From: an uncultured Erysipelotrichaceae bacterium
GTDB taxonomy: Bacteria > Bacillota_I > Bacilli_A > Erysipelotrichales > Erysipelotrichaceae
Reading direction: 5' to 3'
DNA length: 59,735 nt
Assembly (NCBI GenBank): GCA_902761625.1
Contig: CACWLH010000018.1
Coordinates: 1-59,735, forward strand
This document shows positions 36,432 to 44,995 of the stretch, one piece after another. The notes under the pieces were generated by a model. It searched no databases. It was not told where the DNA came from and saw nothing but the letters and a program-made list of their open reading frames with translations. Position 1 is the first letter of the stretch. The number at the start of each line of letters is the position of its first letter. The position numbers were made by a program, and so were the translations under genes.

Positions 36432-36544
36432 TGAAAACCGATGAAATTTACACCTTCTGAAGCGGATTTTTACTTTATATTCCTGTTTTTTATTGCCGGG
36501 CACTGATTCTCAATATTTCTGTTTAAAGGCCTGACAAAATGCGC

Positions 36545-37528
36545 TTATTTCAAAGCGAACGGCAGGCCTGCCACATCAATGGAAGCACCCTGATCAGTAT
36601 TCTCTTCTTTTTCTACTGTGATTCTGCTGAGCACGGTATATCCGCATTTTCTCAGGAATGCGATGGTATCCCCATCAGCCGGGTCCAGATCCAGCTGAAC
36701 GGGTTTGCCTGCTTCTTTTGCGTCCTTTTCAAGCTGTCTGATCAGCATGCGGCCAAGTCCTTTGCGTCTGAGTTCACGACGCACAAAGATCTCATCCAGT
36801 GCATAACGGCCGTCTTCTTCTGATGCAATGCTGTAGCCGACATAGCGGCCATGATCACTCAGCGCATGAATGCGGGCGCCATCCGCGATCAATTGGTCCA
36901 GCTTATCGTTTGCCTCATCGGGATCATCCTGTTTTGCATAACCGCGTTTTTCCAGTCTTTCATCGATGAATTCAGAAGCCAGAAAAACAAGCTGATTCAC
37001 ATTTCGTCTGCCGATGGCAATGATTTTATATTCCGGCTTTACAGCTGCTTTGACAGGCTGAGGTTCAGGCTGCCAGTCATCATCTGCATCATAATCGTCA
37101 TATGAATCATCATAATCATCTTCGATTTCATAACGCGCGCCTTCATATTCAATGCCGTTTTCCTCGCACCAGTCCATCGCGCAGATACGGTGGCAGCGGT
37201 CGCGGTAATCATACCATTCATTCAGCATGTGAAAGCGTTCAAGGGTTGCCCTGAACATGCGGAAGGCGCCGCGTCCGCGGATCGCATTGGAAAGCCATTC
37301 ACGGATTTTCTCATCGTCCACCCGCTGGATAAAGCGTTCCATATTTCCGTAATCATCGATATCATTGCGGTCCGGAAGAATGATGATCTCATCATCCTCA
37401 TACGGCCATGAATCAACCCGCGTGCTTTCAAGCGGTATGATCCGCTCTTCATCTTTCACATATACATAGGTATATTCCGATGAAACGGATTCGATGGCGC
37501 TGATCACATCATCAAGATTCACTTTCAT
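36545..37528 (-). CDS. UPF0158-GNAT fusion protein
   Basis: 327 residues with two parts. Residues 1-135 match the UPF0158 family: MERFIQRVDDEKIREWLSNAIRGRGAFRMF, then LNEWYDYRDRCHRICAMDWCEENGIE. A very acidic Asp/Tyr-rich linker (about 136-160) follows. Residues about 168-320 are a GNAT N-acetyltransferase with the acetyl-CoA loop RRELRRKGLGRMLIRQLEKDA and FLRKCGYTV at the end. Substrate unknown. Ribosome binding site GGAGAACACAT before the ATG. It is the last gene of the ezrA-iscS-thiI cluster, 10 bases after a small unknown gene. Confidence 0.8.
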   Translation of the reverse strand: MKVNLDDVISAIESVSSEYTYVYVKDEERIIPLESTRVDSWPYEDDEIIILPDRNDIDDYGNMERFIQRVDDEKIREWLSNAIRGRGAFRMFRATLERFHMLNEWYDYRDRCHRICAMDWCEENGIEYEGARYEIEDDYDDSYDDYDADDDWQPEPQPVKAAVKPEYKIIAIGRRNVNQLVFLASEFIDERLEKRGYAKQDDPDEANDKLDQLIADGARIHALSDHGRYVGYSIASEEDGRYALDEIFVRRELRRKGLGRMLIRQLEKDAKEAGKPVQLDLDPADGDTIAFLRKCGYTVLSRITVEKEENTDQGASIDVAGLPFALK

Positions 37529-37538
37529 ATGTGTTCTC

Positions 37539-37778
37539 CTATTTCAGCGCATGGGCGATTTTTTTCACATACTTGGCGCGTTCTTTTTCCGCGCAGTTGC
37601 TTAACGAGGTCATCAGTGAGAAGATTTTCAGCTTGGCGGAAGTGCTGTAGCTGTCGTCTTTCTCAATGATCAGAACAGTCGGACGGATCGCTTCCTGCAG
37701 TTCGAATTCCTTCATTTTTTCAGCCCCTTGCAGAGCGCTCAGAAAACCGGTTCTGATATTCGGATCATGTTTTGCCAT
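37539..37778 (-). CDS. Small protein of unknown function
   Basis: 79 residues, mixed charge, no signal peptide, no membrane helix and no motif I recognise; the C-terminal half looks helical (SNCAEKERAKYVKKIAHALK). AAGGAGA precedes the ATG at the right distance, and the gene fits tightly between thiI (11 bases) and the GNAT fusion (10 bases), which supports it being real and co-transcribed. Confidence 0.65.
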   Translation of the reverse strand: MAKHDPNIRTGFLSALQGAEKMKEFELQEAIRPTVLIIEKDDSYSTSAKLKIFSLMTSLSNCAEKERAKYVKKIAHALK

Positions 37779-37789
37779 ATATCTTCTCC

Positions 37790-38977
37790 TTAAAGGAAAT
37801 CCTCATCGTTCTTTTCAGGTGTGACAATGACGGTTTCCATGGCGTTCATTGCCTCATCGATCAGTTTTTCATAATCGAACATCTTTTCGAAATATTCACT
37901 CTTTTCAATACTCGGCTTTGTGACCGGATTCTTCGGATCAAAGATTGTGCAGCAATCCTCAAACGGAAGAATCGATGTCTCATATGTGCCGAGCTTTCTG
38001 GCAAGATCAATGATCTCCACCTTGTCATAGCATACCAGCGGACGGATCACGGGAATCCTGACCACGGAATTGATGCAGGCAACAGACTCAAGCGTCTGTG
38101 AGGCAACCTGGCCGATGCTTTCACCGGTGCCAAGCGCCAGACATCCGTACTTTTCGGCAGTTCTTTCCGCCAGACGGAACATCATTCTGCGCATCAGTGT
38201 CACCGCATAGGGATCCCCTGCAGTCTTGTAGATATTCAGCTGCAGATCCGTGAAGTTGATCAGATGCACATGCATATGTCCCTGATATTCAGATACCATC
38301 GAAGCCAGTGTGAGCACCTTGTTCTTGGCAGCTTCGCTGGTATAAGGCGGTGAAGCAAAGTGGATCGCCTCGACCTGCAGTCCGCGCTTCATCAGCTGAT
38401 ATGCCGCAACCGGTGAATCAATGCCGCCGGACAGCAGCAGAAGCACCTTTCCGTTGATGCCGGCCGGATATCCCCCTGCTCCGGGAATCTTTTCCGAAGT
38501 GATATAAGTATCATCACGATGAACTTCCACGCGGATGGCCAGTTCAGGGTCATGCACATCCACCTTCAGATCAGTATTTCTCAGAATACGGCCTGCACAT
38601 GCGCGGTTGATCTCATCCGAGCGCATCGGGAATGTCTTGTCATGACGTTTTGTGATGATTTTGAATGTGTGCTTATCCGACTCGGACGCAATCCGGAAAC
38701 ATGCATCACTGATGGAATCAATATCAGAAGGAACTTTTTCCGTAAAGGAGAAGGAACTGATTCCGAAAACCTTCTGCAGTTTTTCACGGATCGCCTCATG
38801 ATCTTCACCGTTGAGCTTGATATAAATGCGGTCATACGCCTTACGGTATTCAAGCTTCCCAAAATCCCTGAGCATATATTTCACATTGCCATAGAGACGG
38901 TTGATGAAGTCTTTTCTGTTTTTTCCTTTGGTGCTGAGTTCTCCGAAACGGATCAGCACGGTATCATAAGCTGCCAT
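37790..38977 (-). CDS. thiI: tRNA 4-thiouridine synthase ThiI
   Basis: 395 residues. Adenylates U8 of tRNA and transfers sulfur to give s4U; also linked to thiamine thiazole synthesis. It has an N-terminal ferredoxin-like domain, a THUMP domain (about 60-165) and a PP-loop ATPase with LLLSGGIDSPVAAYQL. There is no C-terminal rhodanese domain, as in Bacillus ThiI, so sulfur must come directly from a desulfurase; one is encoded immediately upstream with a 14-base overlap. Confidence 0.95.
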   Translation of the reverse strand: MAAYDTVLIRFGELSTKGKNRKDFINRLYGNVKYMLRDFGKLEYRKAYDRIYIKLNGEDHEAIREKLQKVFGISSFSFTEKVPSDIDSISDACFRIASESDKHTFKIITKRHDKTFPMRSDEINRACAGRILRNTDLKVDVHDPELAIRVEVHRDDTYITSEKIPGAGGYPAGINGKVLLLLSGGIDSPVAAYQLMKRGLQVEAIHFASPPYTSEAAKNKVLTLASMVSEYQGHMHVHLINFTDLQLNIYKTAGDPYAVTLMRRMMFRLAERTAEKYGCLALGTGESIGQVASQTLESVACINSVVRIPVIRPLVCYDKVEIIDLARKLGTYETSILPFEDCCTIFDPKNPVTKPSIEKSEYFEKMFDYEKLIDEAMNAMETVIVTPEKNDEDFL

Positions 38978-40100
38978 ATTGTGTAATGACCTCCTTCAAT
39001 GCTTTCAGAAACATCTGCACTTCCTCTTCAGTGTTATGACGCGAAAGCGACACCCGGATACAGCTGGAAGCGCGTCTGTCGCTGTAGCCCATGGCTGAGA
39101 GAACATAGCTGGGATCCAGTGATTTGGAAGCGCAGGTGCTGCGGGCTGAAACCATGAAACCCTTGCGGTTGAGCGCATTCTGCATCACTTCACTGGGAAT
39201 ATTCTCATAGGAGAAATTGATGACCGATGCCACGTGGTTTTCAGGATGATTGATTTCAACCCCTTCAATTTCACGCAGCCCTTTTTCCAGCTGTCTGCTC
39301 AGTCTTTCAATATAATCATGAGACTTCTGCCCGTTTTCAAGCGCCAGTCTCAATGTTTTGGCAAAGACCATATTGACACATGCATTCGATGTGCCCCCAC
39401 GCAATCCGGCCTCCTGCTCACCGCCGTTGATCAGCGGCACAAAGGGAACGTGCTTCTTTTTGATCAGAATCCCGCTGCCTTTAAGACCTTCAAGCTTATG
39501 TGCGCTGATTGAAGCAAGATCGATATTCTTCATATCAAGCGCCACCTTGCCCACCGACTGGGTCAGATCCGCATGCATATACGCATGTGATTTCTTCTTG
39601 ACGATCTCAGCGATCTCCTCAAGCGGATTGATCGCCCCGACCTCATTGTTGACATGCATGACGCTGACCAGCGCCGTATCGGGCCTTAATGCATGAAGCA
39701 CCTGGTCGGCCGTGATGGCGCCGTCTTTGCCCACAGGCAGATAAGTCACCTCATATCCGAACACTTCCTCCATCTGCCGGCATGCATTCATAATCGAGGA
39801 ATGTTCCACATTGGTGGTGATGATATGTTTTCTGCTCATATCCGCAAAGCACACACCTTTGATCGCGGAAGTATTTGATTCACTGCTTCCCGATGTAAAA
39901 ATGATCTCATCCGGTTGAACATCCAAAAGCCCGGCAATCGCTGACCGGGCCTTTTCCATCATTCTGCTGATCAGACTGCCTTCGTCATACAGTGATTCAC
40001 TGTTGACATAGTACTGATCAAGAAGCTGTTTATAAGACTTCAGAACTTCCGGATTGATATTGGTAGTGCTCGCATTGTCAAAATAGATCCTACGCTGCAC
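38964..40100 (-). CDS. Cysteine desulfurase (NifS/IscS-like, ThiI partner)
   Basis: PLP enzyme taking sulfur from cysteine. FDNASTTNINPEVL at the start, PLP-binding Lys in SISAHKLEGLKGSG, and catalytic Cys in SARSTCASKSLDPSYVL with the short loop of the NifS/IscS class. 378 residues from the GTG at 40100, 10 bases after AAGGAG; an ATG three codons upstream sits directly on that site. Directly behind ezrA and overlapping thiI, as in the Bacillus ezrA-nifZ-thiI order, so it likely supplies sulfur for s4U. Confidence 0.92.
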   Translation of the reverse strand: MQRRIYFDNASTTNINPEVLKSYKQLLDQYYVNSESLYDEGSLISRMMEKARSAIAGLLDVQPDEIIFTSGSSESNTSAIKGVCFADMSRKHIITTNVEHSSIMNACRQMEEVFGYEVTYLPVGKDGAITADQVLHALRPDTALVSVMHVNNEVGAINPLEEIAEIVKKKSHAYMHADLTQSVGKVALDMKNIDLASISAHKLEGLKGSGILIKKKHVPFVPLINGGEQEAGLRGGTSNACVNMVFAKTLRLALENGQKSHDYIERLSRQLEKGLREIEGVEINHPENHVASVINFSYENIPSEVMQNALNRKGFMVSARSTCASKSLDPSYVLSAMGYSDRRASSCIRVSLSRHNTEEEVQMFLKALKEVITQYGSL

Positions 40101-40317
40101 TCTTCGCATTCTCCTTGATCATCGATTCATAATTGCCGGGATGAATCTTTTCGATCGTGGCGATGGCTGTTGTCAAAGCCTGGGTATATTCACCGTTGCG
40201 GAATGAGAGCTCGCTTCTTGTCAGTTCTGTATCGATATCCGCATAGGTGGAACGATAGCGGTTGCCGAAGACGATTGTGTTTTCAACCATCACAACGGTA
40301 CCGACCACGTTGTTCAC
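40090..40317 (-). pseudogene. ezrA: ezrA, 3' part after frameshift
   Basis: This frame encodes the C-terminal end of EzrA (VVMVENTIVFGNRYRSTYADID..., then FRNGEYTQALTTAIATIEKI). Read upstream of the apparent start it continues as LYSTLQEALSFIYQLYNN, joining the larger part in another frame. It has no ribosome binding site of its own. See the 5' part for the lesion. Confidence 0.75.
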
Positions 40318-41765
40318 ATTGTTGTAAAGCTGATAGATGAAGGAGAGCGCCTCCTGCAGAGTTGAATATAACGTGAAGCCTTTGCCATATCCTGCTCATA
40401 TGCGGCGGAGATGTTCGGCAGCTTGTACTTACGGATTTTGACCTGCATCTGATTCATGATGATCTGGAGTTTGACCAGCTGTTTCTTCGCACGGTCCTCA
40501 TCCCCGGTGCTCATTTCAATTCTCTGGCGCATTTCACTGACATCCGCGGAAACAGAAGTCAGATCACGGTTGAGCACCTTGAGTGATGAAAGCACTTCAC
40601 TGGCAGGAGCAGAGCCTTCCGATGCATGGTTGAGCAGCTCAGGCAGTCTTGTGTTGAGTGTTCCCAGTTTTTCATTGGCGCCTTTGAGACTGTCAGAAAT
40701 CTTGCCCAGTCCGTAACGTTCGCCATATTTCTCAAATGCATTATTCACAAAGGCGGCATTGCGGTTTGCTTCAGCAGCGATTTCTTCGGTTTCAGTAATC
40801 ATGCGCTCCAGCTCAGCATCCGCCTGGGTCTCCTTTTTGATCTCACGGTCCATCTGGCTGATCCGTTCCTTATAGTCATCCAGATGTTCACGGATTCCTT
40901 CCGTATTTCCGCTTTTGAGTTTCTTGAGATCATCCTTGAGGGCAACCGTCATCAGGGAAAGATTCTTCTCCGCTTCCAGATGTTTCAGATAGACACCCTG
41001 CTTGCGTGCTTTCGCATAATCGCGGTGCAGGGATTCGGCCATCTTGGGAATGATGCCGCGGGCATCCTCAATCAGAGAAGGCATTGTATCAAGCATGGAT
41101 TCAAGTTCTCCGATGCTGGTGCGGACATGCTCAAGCTCCTCATTGGCTTTATCAAACTGACTGGAGAACATCCACTCCTCAAATGTGGAGAACATCTTTT
41201 CGGTATCGGAAACCTTCTGCTCGACGATCGGCCATGCGAAAGCCAGACGGTTCGCATTCTCCTGGGCGCTTGATTTCAGAGCACGGAATGTGTTTTTCAG
41301 CTGCGTGACTTCCTGTCTCTGGGTTGTCTCCTTGGCAAGAATGCCGTCAAGGGCAGACTCCAGACCGCGGGCAAAGTTTTCGGTCACTTTGATTTCGGTC
41401 TCGAGGTCTGTCATCAGATTGTCAGCCTTACCGAGTTTGCCGCCGCTGATCAGGTCATCCGCATCCGCAAGACGTTCTGTGATTCTTGTGATATCCGACT
41501 GCACACGATCATAATCAGCCTGGGCACTGTTCACCTTGGCGACTGTATCCTGATCAAGTCTGCTCAATGCGGCAGCCTTGTTCATCTTGAGAGAAATCGG
41601 AATATTCTTAATCTGTTTGTAATGTGATTCAAGTTCGACAAGTTCGTCTTTGAGACGTTTTGTTTTGACTCTTTGTATTATCAGCCAGACCAGCAGCATC
41701 ACAATCATCACTGCGATGGCGATCACAACCTTTATATCTGAAATAAACTCAAGGAACTGATTCAT
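40314..41765 (-). pseudogene. ezrA: Septation ring regulator EzrA, 5' part (frameshifted)
   Basis: EzrA is a membrane-anchored coiled-coil protein that regulates FtsZ ring placement. One N-terminal transmembrane helix (about 12-30) precedes KTKRLKDELVELESHYKQI and long heptad-rich repeats. The frame ends in a non-homologous CRRRSPSSISFTTM, whereas the +1 frame gives a natural continuation (LQEALSFIYQLYNN) into the 3' part. A single missing T in the TT at 40370-40371 would restore one protein of about 558 residues, the normal size. This may be a sequencing error, a real mutation or slippage. EzrA is not essential in Bacillus. Confidence 0.8.
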
Positions 41766-41964
41766 GTATTTCTCCTTTCATTCATACGCATAATCATATC
41801 ACAGAAGATTGGGCACGTGTGAAGCCCAAATGAAAAATGCACTTCTCACCTTCACGCATGAAAGAAAGTCATCACATTCTACCGGAAACAAAGCGGAAAT
41901 GCGGGCCGGATGATATAATGTCCAAAATTGCTGAAAATATGCATAAAACCTGTGTTTTTTTCAA

Positions 41965-41993
41965 TTGACCGGCATGAATGAACAAGTTATAAT
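41965..41993 (+). promoter_or_regulatory. rpsD promoter
   Basis: A -35 TTGACC (41965-41970) and a perfect -10 TATAAT (41988-41993) are 17 bases apart. The rest of the gap from 41766 holds the ezrA ribosome binding site and a possible second TATAAT (41914-41919) without a clear -35. Confidence 0.8.
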
Positions 41994-41999
41994 AATCAT

Positions 42000-42155
42000 C
42001 GCGTTAAATGATGGCAGCTTACAGAGCCTTGCCCAATGCGTTACCGGCACGCGGCTGTAACGGAGTAACCTGCTGCATTAGGTGAAACGGTTTACGGTAA
42101 CACACCGCAATGGTGATCTGTACCTGTTGTTGTTTCTCGGCCATTTAAGGAGGAA
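42000..42155 (+). promoter_or_regulatory. rpsD leader (S4-leader-like)
   Basis: A 160-nt untranslated region precedes rpsD. It contains nested stems: CC-AATGC near 42033-42039 pairs with GCATT-GG near 42075-42082, enclosing CGTTAC (42039-42044) with GTAACG (42057-42062). Then follows the stretch CGGTTTACGGTAACACACCG. S4 represses its own mRNA through such leaders in Bacillota. Structure seen, regulatory role inferred. Confidence 0.55.
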
Positions 42156-42162
42156 ACATAAC

Positions 42163-42765
42163 ATGGCACGTTACACAGGTCCTGTATGGAAGAAGGCTAG
42201 ACGTCTCTCCTTCTCCGTTCTCGAAACAGGCGAAGAGCTTAAGAAGCGTACTTATGCTCCGGGTCAGCACGGCCCGACCAAGAGAGTCAAGCTCAGCAAC
42301 TACGGCACACAGCTCCGTGAGAAGCAGAGAGTCCGCAACATGTACGGTCTCAACGAACGTCAGTTCGCGAATCTGTTCGAGCGTGCTTCCAAGATGGAAG
42401 GCACAGCCGGCGTCAACTTCCTGACACTGCTGGAAAGCAGACTGGACAACGTCGTTTACAGACTCGGCTTCGCAAGAACCCGCAAAGGCGCAAGACAGCT
42501 TGTCAACCACGGCCACATTGAGGTCAACGGCAAGAAGGTCGATATTCCTTCCGCACAGGTCAAGCCGGGAGATGTCATCTCCGTACGTGAGGGCTCCAGA
42601 AACATGAAGTCCATCGCTGAAGCACTTGAAGCAAATATCACTGCTCCGGCATTCATCGAAGTTGACAAGGAAAACAAGAAAGGCACATTCGTACGCCTTC
42701 CGGAACGTTCCGAACTCAACCAGGAAATCAACGAATCCCTCGTTGTTGAATACTACAACAGATAA
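42163..42765 (+). CDS. rpsD: 30S ribosomal protein S4
   Basis: 200 residues. Primary 16S rRNA binder and decoding-fidelity protein. [48 protein letters not shown] and an S4 RNA-binding domain ([30 protein letters not shown]) identify it. AAGGAGG lies 9 bases before the ATG. It stands alone with its own promoter, leader and terminator, as in Bacillus. Confidence 0.97.
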   Translation: MARYTGPVWKKARRLSFSVLETGEELKKRTYAPGQHGPTKRVKLSNYGTQLREKQRVRNMYGLNERQFANLFERASKMEGTAGVNFLTLLESRLDNVVYRLGFARTRKGARQLVNHGHIEVNGKKVDIPSAQVKPGDVISVREGSRNMKSIAEALEANITAPAFIEVDKENKKGTFVRLPERSELNQEINESLVVEYYNR

Positions 42766-42774
42766 GAGCTTCAC

Positions 42775-42804
42775 AAAGGAATCCGCAGGCCGGATTCCTT
42801 TTTT
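42775..42804 (+). terminator. rpsD terminator
   Basis: AAAGGAATCCG and CGGATTCCTTT form an 11-bp stem with a 5-base loop, followed by a T-run, 9 bases behind the stop codon. Confidence 0.9.
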
Positions 42805-42814
42805 GTGTATACAT

Positions 42815-42843
42815 AAAAAAAGGAATGTCATTTCTGACACCCC
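42815..42843 (-). terminator. terminator of the zinc transporter operon
   Basis: On the minus strand GGGGTGTCA and TGACATTCC pair (two G-U) around GAAA and run into T7, 6 bases after the lipoprotein stop. Confidence 0.85.
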
Positions 42844-42849
42844 TTCTGA

Positions 42850-43455
42850 TCAGCCTTCTGTATTCGGCGTATATTTTTCAATCACCGCATCGGACAGGTT
42901 CAATGCTTTGAAATAGCCATCCTGATAAACCTCAAACACTCCGGCAACAACAATCTCAGAACCTTCCGGCGGATAATCATCCGGCCAGACATAATCATCC
43001 GTCAATGTGAACTCCAGTCCGCTTGCACAGCATGCCAGAGCATCCCTGACCACACAGGCATAATAATGTCTGTCGCTGCTTTCTTCATAATGATGCGTAT
43101 ACATTCCATAGATGCGGATCGTCTTGCCGATATATGCGTCAGGCTCCGCCATCATATTGTAGACTTCGGAGTAGATCATATTCGCATTCATTCCGGTCAG
43201 ATCGATATCCACGTTACCGCTGCAGTTCATCAGCCTGACGCCGGATTCATCGATTGCGGGAACCGGCGCTGTTTCCGGTTCAGCGCTTTCCTGCGGCTGT
43301 TGTTCATTTGTTTCTTCTTCCTGCTTTGATGCAAGATCCTCGATGACATCGCTGACATTCTGCTGATTGCTGACAGATGCCGCCCTGGCCTCTTCTTTGC
43401 TGCAGCCGCAAAGCAGAATGAGTGCTGCGCACATGAAACATGCTTTTCTTTTCAT
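42850..43455 (-). CDS. Lipoprotein of the zinc transporter operon, unknown
   Basis: 201 residues. Signal peptide with lipobox LCGC (C18), a Glu/Gln/Pro-rich stalk (about 45-68), then a globular domain with IGKTIRIYGMYTHHYEESSDRHYYACVV and DALACCASGLEFTL, ending in an EGSEIVVAGVFEVYQD segment. The strand pattern suggests an OB-like fold. The His pair and the Cys-Cys pair could bind metal. As the last gene behind fur-znuA-znuC-znuB it is likely co-expressed on zinc starvation; a zinc-handling role is inferred from that. Confidence 0.75.
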   Translation of the reverse strand: MKRKACFMCAALILLCGCSKEEARAASVSNQQNVSDVIEDLASKQEEETNEQQPQESAEPETAPVPAIDESGVRLMNCSGNVDIDLTGMNANMIYSEVYNMMAEPDAYIGKTIRIYGMYTHHYEESSDRHYYACVVRDALACCASGLEFTLTDDYVWPDDYPPEGSEIVVAGVFEVYQDGYFKALNLSDAVIEKYTPNTEG

Positions 43456-43461
43456 ATCATA

Positions 43462-44292
43462 TTACTTCTTTAATGAACCGATCAGCCAGCAGATCCCGAA
43501 CACCAATGCATCGGCAGCGACAATGGTGCTTCCCACCGGTGTGCCGAAAGCAATCGAGACCAGAATACCGCCAAGTGCTGATACAACCGAGAGGATTGCC
43601 GAGCAGATAGTAACGCTGCGGAAACTGCCGTATATGCGCATTGCGGAAAGCGCCGGGAAAATGACCAGCGCGGAAATGAGCAATGAGCCGACCAGATTCA
43701 TCGCCAGCACAATGATCACAGCGGTGATCACCGCGATCAGCAGATTGTATCTGTCCGCATTGACACCGGCAGCCCTGGAAAAGTTCTCATCAAAGGTTAC
43801 CGCGAAGATACGGTTGTAAAACAGAATGAAGATCGCGGCCACCGCAAGCGAAAGAACAACGCAAAGCCAGACTTCCCATCTGCTTAATGTCAGGATGCTT
43901 GTGGAACCGAACAAAGTGGAGCACACATCGCCTGACACATTGGCGCTTGTCGAGAAGATATTCATTAACAGATAGCCGAAGGCAAGCGCTCCGACCGAGA
44001 TCATCGCGATCGCCGCATCCCCTTTGATTTTTGTGTCATTTCCTGTTCTCAGCAATAATATGGCACAGATCACCGTAACCGGCAGCACCACAATCATTTC
44101 ATTGCTCAGATTCAATACACCTGCCACTGCCATTGCCCCAAAGGCAACATGGGAAAGTCCATCACCGATAAACGAGAACCGTTTCAGCACAAGCGTGACC
44201 CCAAGCAATGAGGAGCACAATGCGATCAGCACGCCGACAATCAATGCATAGCGCACAAACGGATATTGCAGATAGACAAATAATTTATCCAT
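43462..44292 (-). CDS. znuB: Zinc ABC transporter permease (ZnuB/AdcB type)
   Basis: 276 residues, with about eight membrane helices, ABC-3 metal permease family. LGVTLVLKRFSFIGDGLSHVAFGAMAVAG near residue 30 is a family hallmark, with GDGLSH, and LVGSLLISALVIFPALSAMRI lies towards the end. It overlaps znuC by 8 bases. Zinc rather than manganese or iron is preferred because of the His-rich loop of the binding protein and the Fur-family regulator in the operon. Confidence 0.9.
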   Translation of the reverse strand: MDKLFVYLQYPFVRYALIVGVLIALCSSLLGVTLVLKRFSFIGDGLSHVAFGAMAVAGVLNLSNEMIVVLPVTVICAILLLRTGNDTKIKGDAAIAMISVGALAFGYLLMNIFSTSANVSGDVCSTLFGSTSILTLSRWEVWLCVVLSLAVAAIFILFYNRIFAVTFDENFSRAAGVNADRYNLLIAVITAVIIVLAMNLVGSLLISALVIFPALSAMRIYGSFRSVTICSAILSVVSALGGILVSIAFGTPVGSTIVAADALVFGICWLIGSLKK

Positions 44293-44995
44293 TGCTCACC
44301 TCCTGGGCCTGCAGGAAATACTGTCCGAGGCTGGTTTTGAGATAATCCTCTTTTGTGCCGAAATAGATTTTGCTGCCGATATGAAGAATATGGCTGGCAT
44401 ATCTGACGGCTGCGGAAATGTCATGGGAAATCATGATAATCGTGATTCCCTGTCTGTTGAGATCATTGATCAGTCCGTACAGTTCTGCACTGACTCTTGG
44501 ATCAAGTCCTGTCACCGGCTCATCCAGCAGCAATATTTTCCTTGCGGCGCATAACGCCCGGGCAAGCAGAACGCGCTGCTGCTGTCCGCCGGAAAGCTCA
44601 CGATAGCACTTGTCCGAAAGATCACTGATCCGCATGCGTTCCATATTTTCTTCCGCCAGCTTCTTTTCTTCACGGCTGTAAAAGAAGCGGTTTTTCAATC
44701 TTGCCTGACAGCCGGACAGCACAATTTCAGCGACCGAAGCCGGAAAGTCACGCTGCACAAGGGTCTGCTGGGGAAGATAGCCGATTTCATTGCTTGACAG
44801 TCCATCGCCGAATGTGATCGTGCCGCTGATCGGCTGCTGCAGATGGAGCAGTGTTTTCATCAGGGTTGTTTTGCCTGATCCGTTTTCACCGACGATGCAG
44901 AGATAATCCCCTTCATTCACTGTGAAATCCAGATTGCTCAGAATGGCCTTTCCGTCATAGCCGAGACTGAGATCCTTTACGCAGAGATAAGCCAT
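44285..44995 (-). CDS. znuC: Zinc ABC transporter ATP-binding protein (ZnuC/AdcC type)
   Basis: 236 residues. Walker A GENGSGKTT, Q-loop LPQQTLVQ, signature LSGGQQQRVLLARAL, Walker B ILLLDEPVTGLD and the switch His in MISHD. The ATG at 44995 is chosen (AGGAG 7 bases upstream), overlapping the znuA stop as ATGA-type coupling; a TTG one codon earlier is also open. Confidence 0.93.
   Translation of the reverse strand: MAYLCVKDLSLGYDGKAILSNLDFTVNEGDYLCIVGENGSGKTTLMKTLLHLQQPISGTITFGDGLSSNEIGYLPQQTLVQRDFPASVAEIVLSGCQARLKNRFFYSREEKKLAEENMERMRISDLSDKCYRELSGGQQQRVLLARALCAARKILLLDEPVTGLDPRVSAELYGLINDLNRQGITIIMISHDISAAVRYASHILHIGSKIYFGTKEDYLKTSLGQYFLQAQEVSNG

Noticed and set aside
41914..41919. TATAAT upstream of rpsD as a second promoter
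   Set aside because: No acceptable -35 at 16-18 bases; the 41965-41993 promoter is far better.
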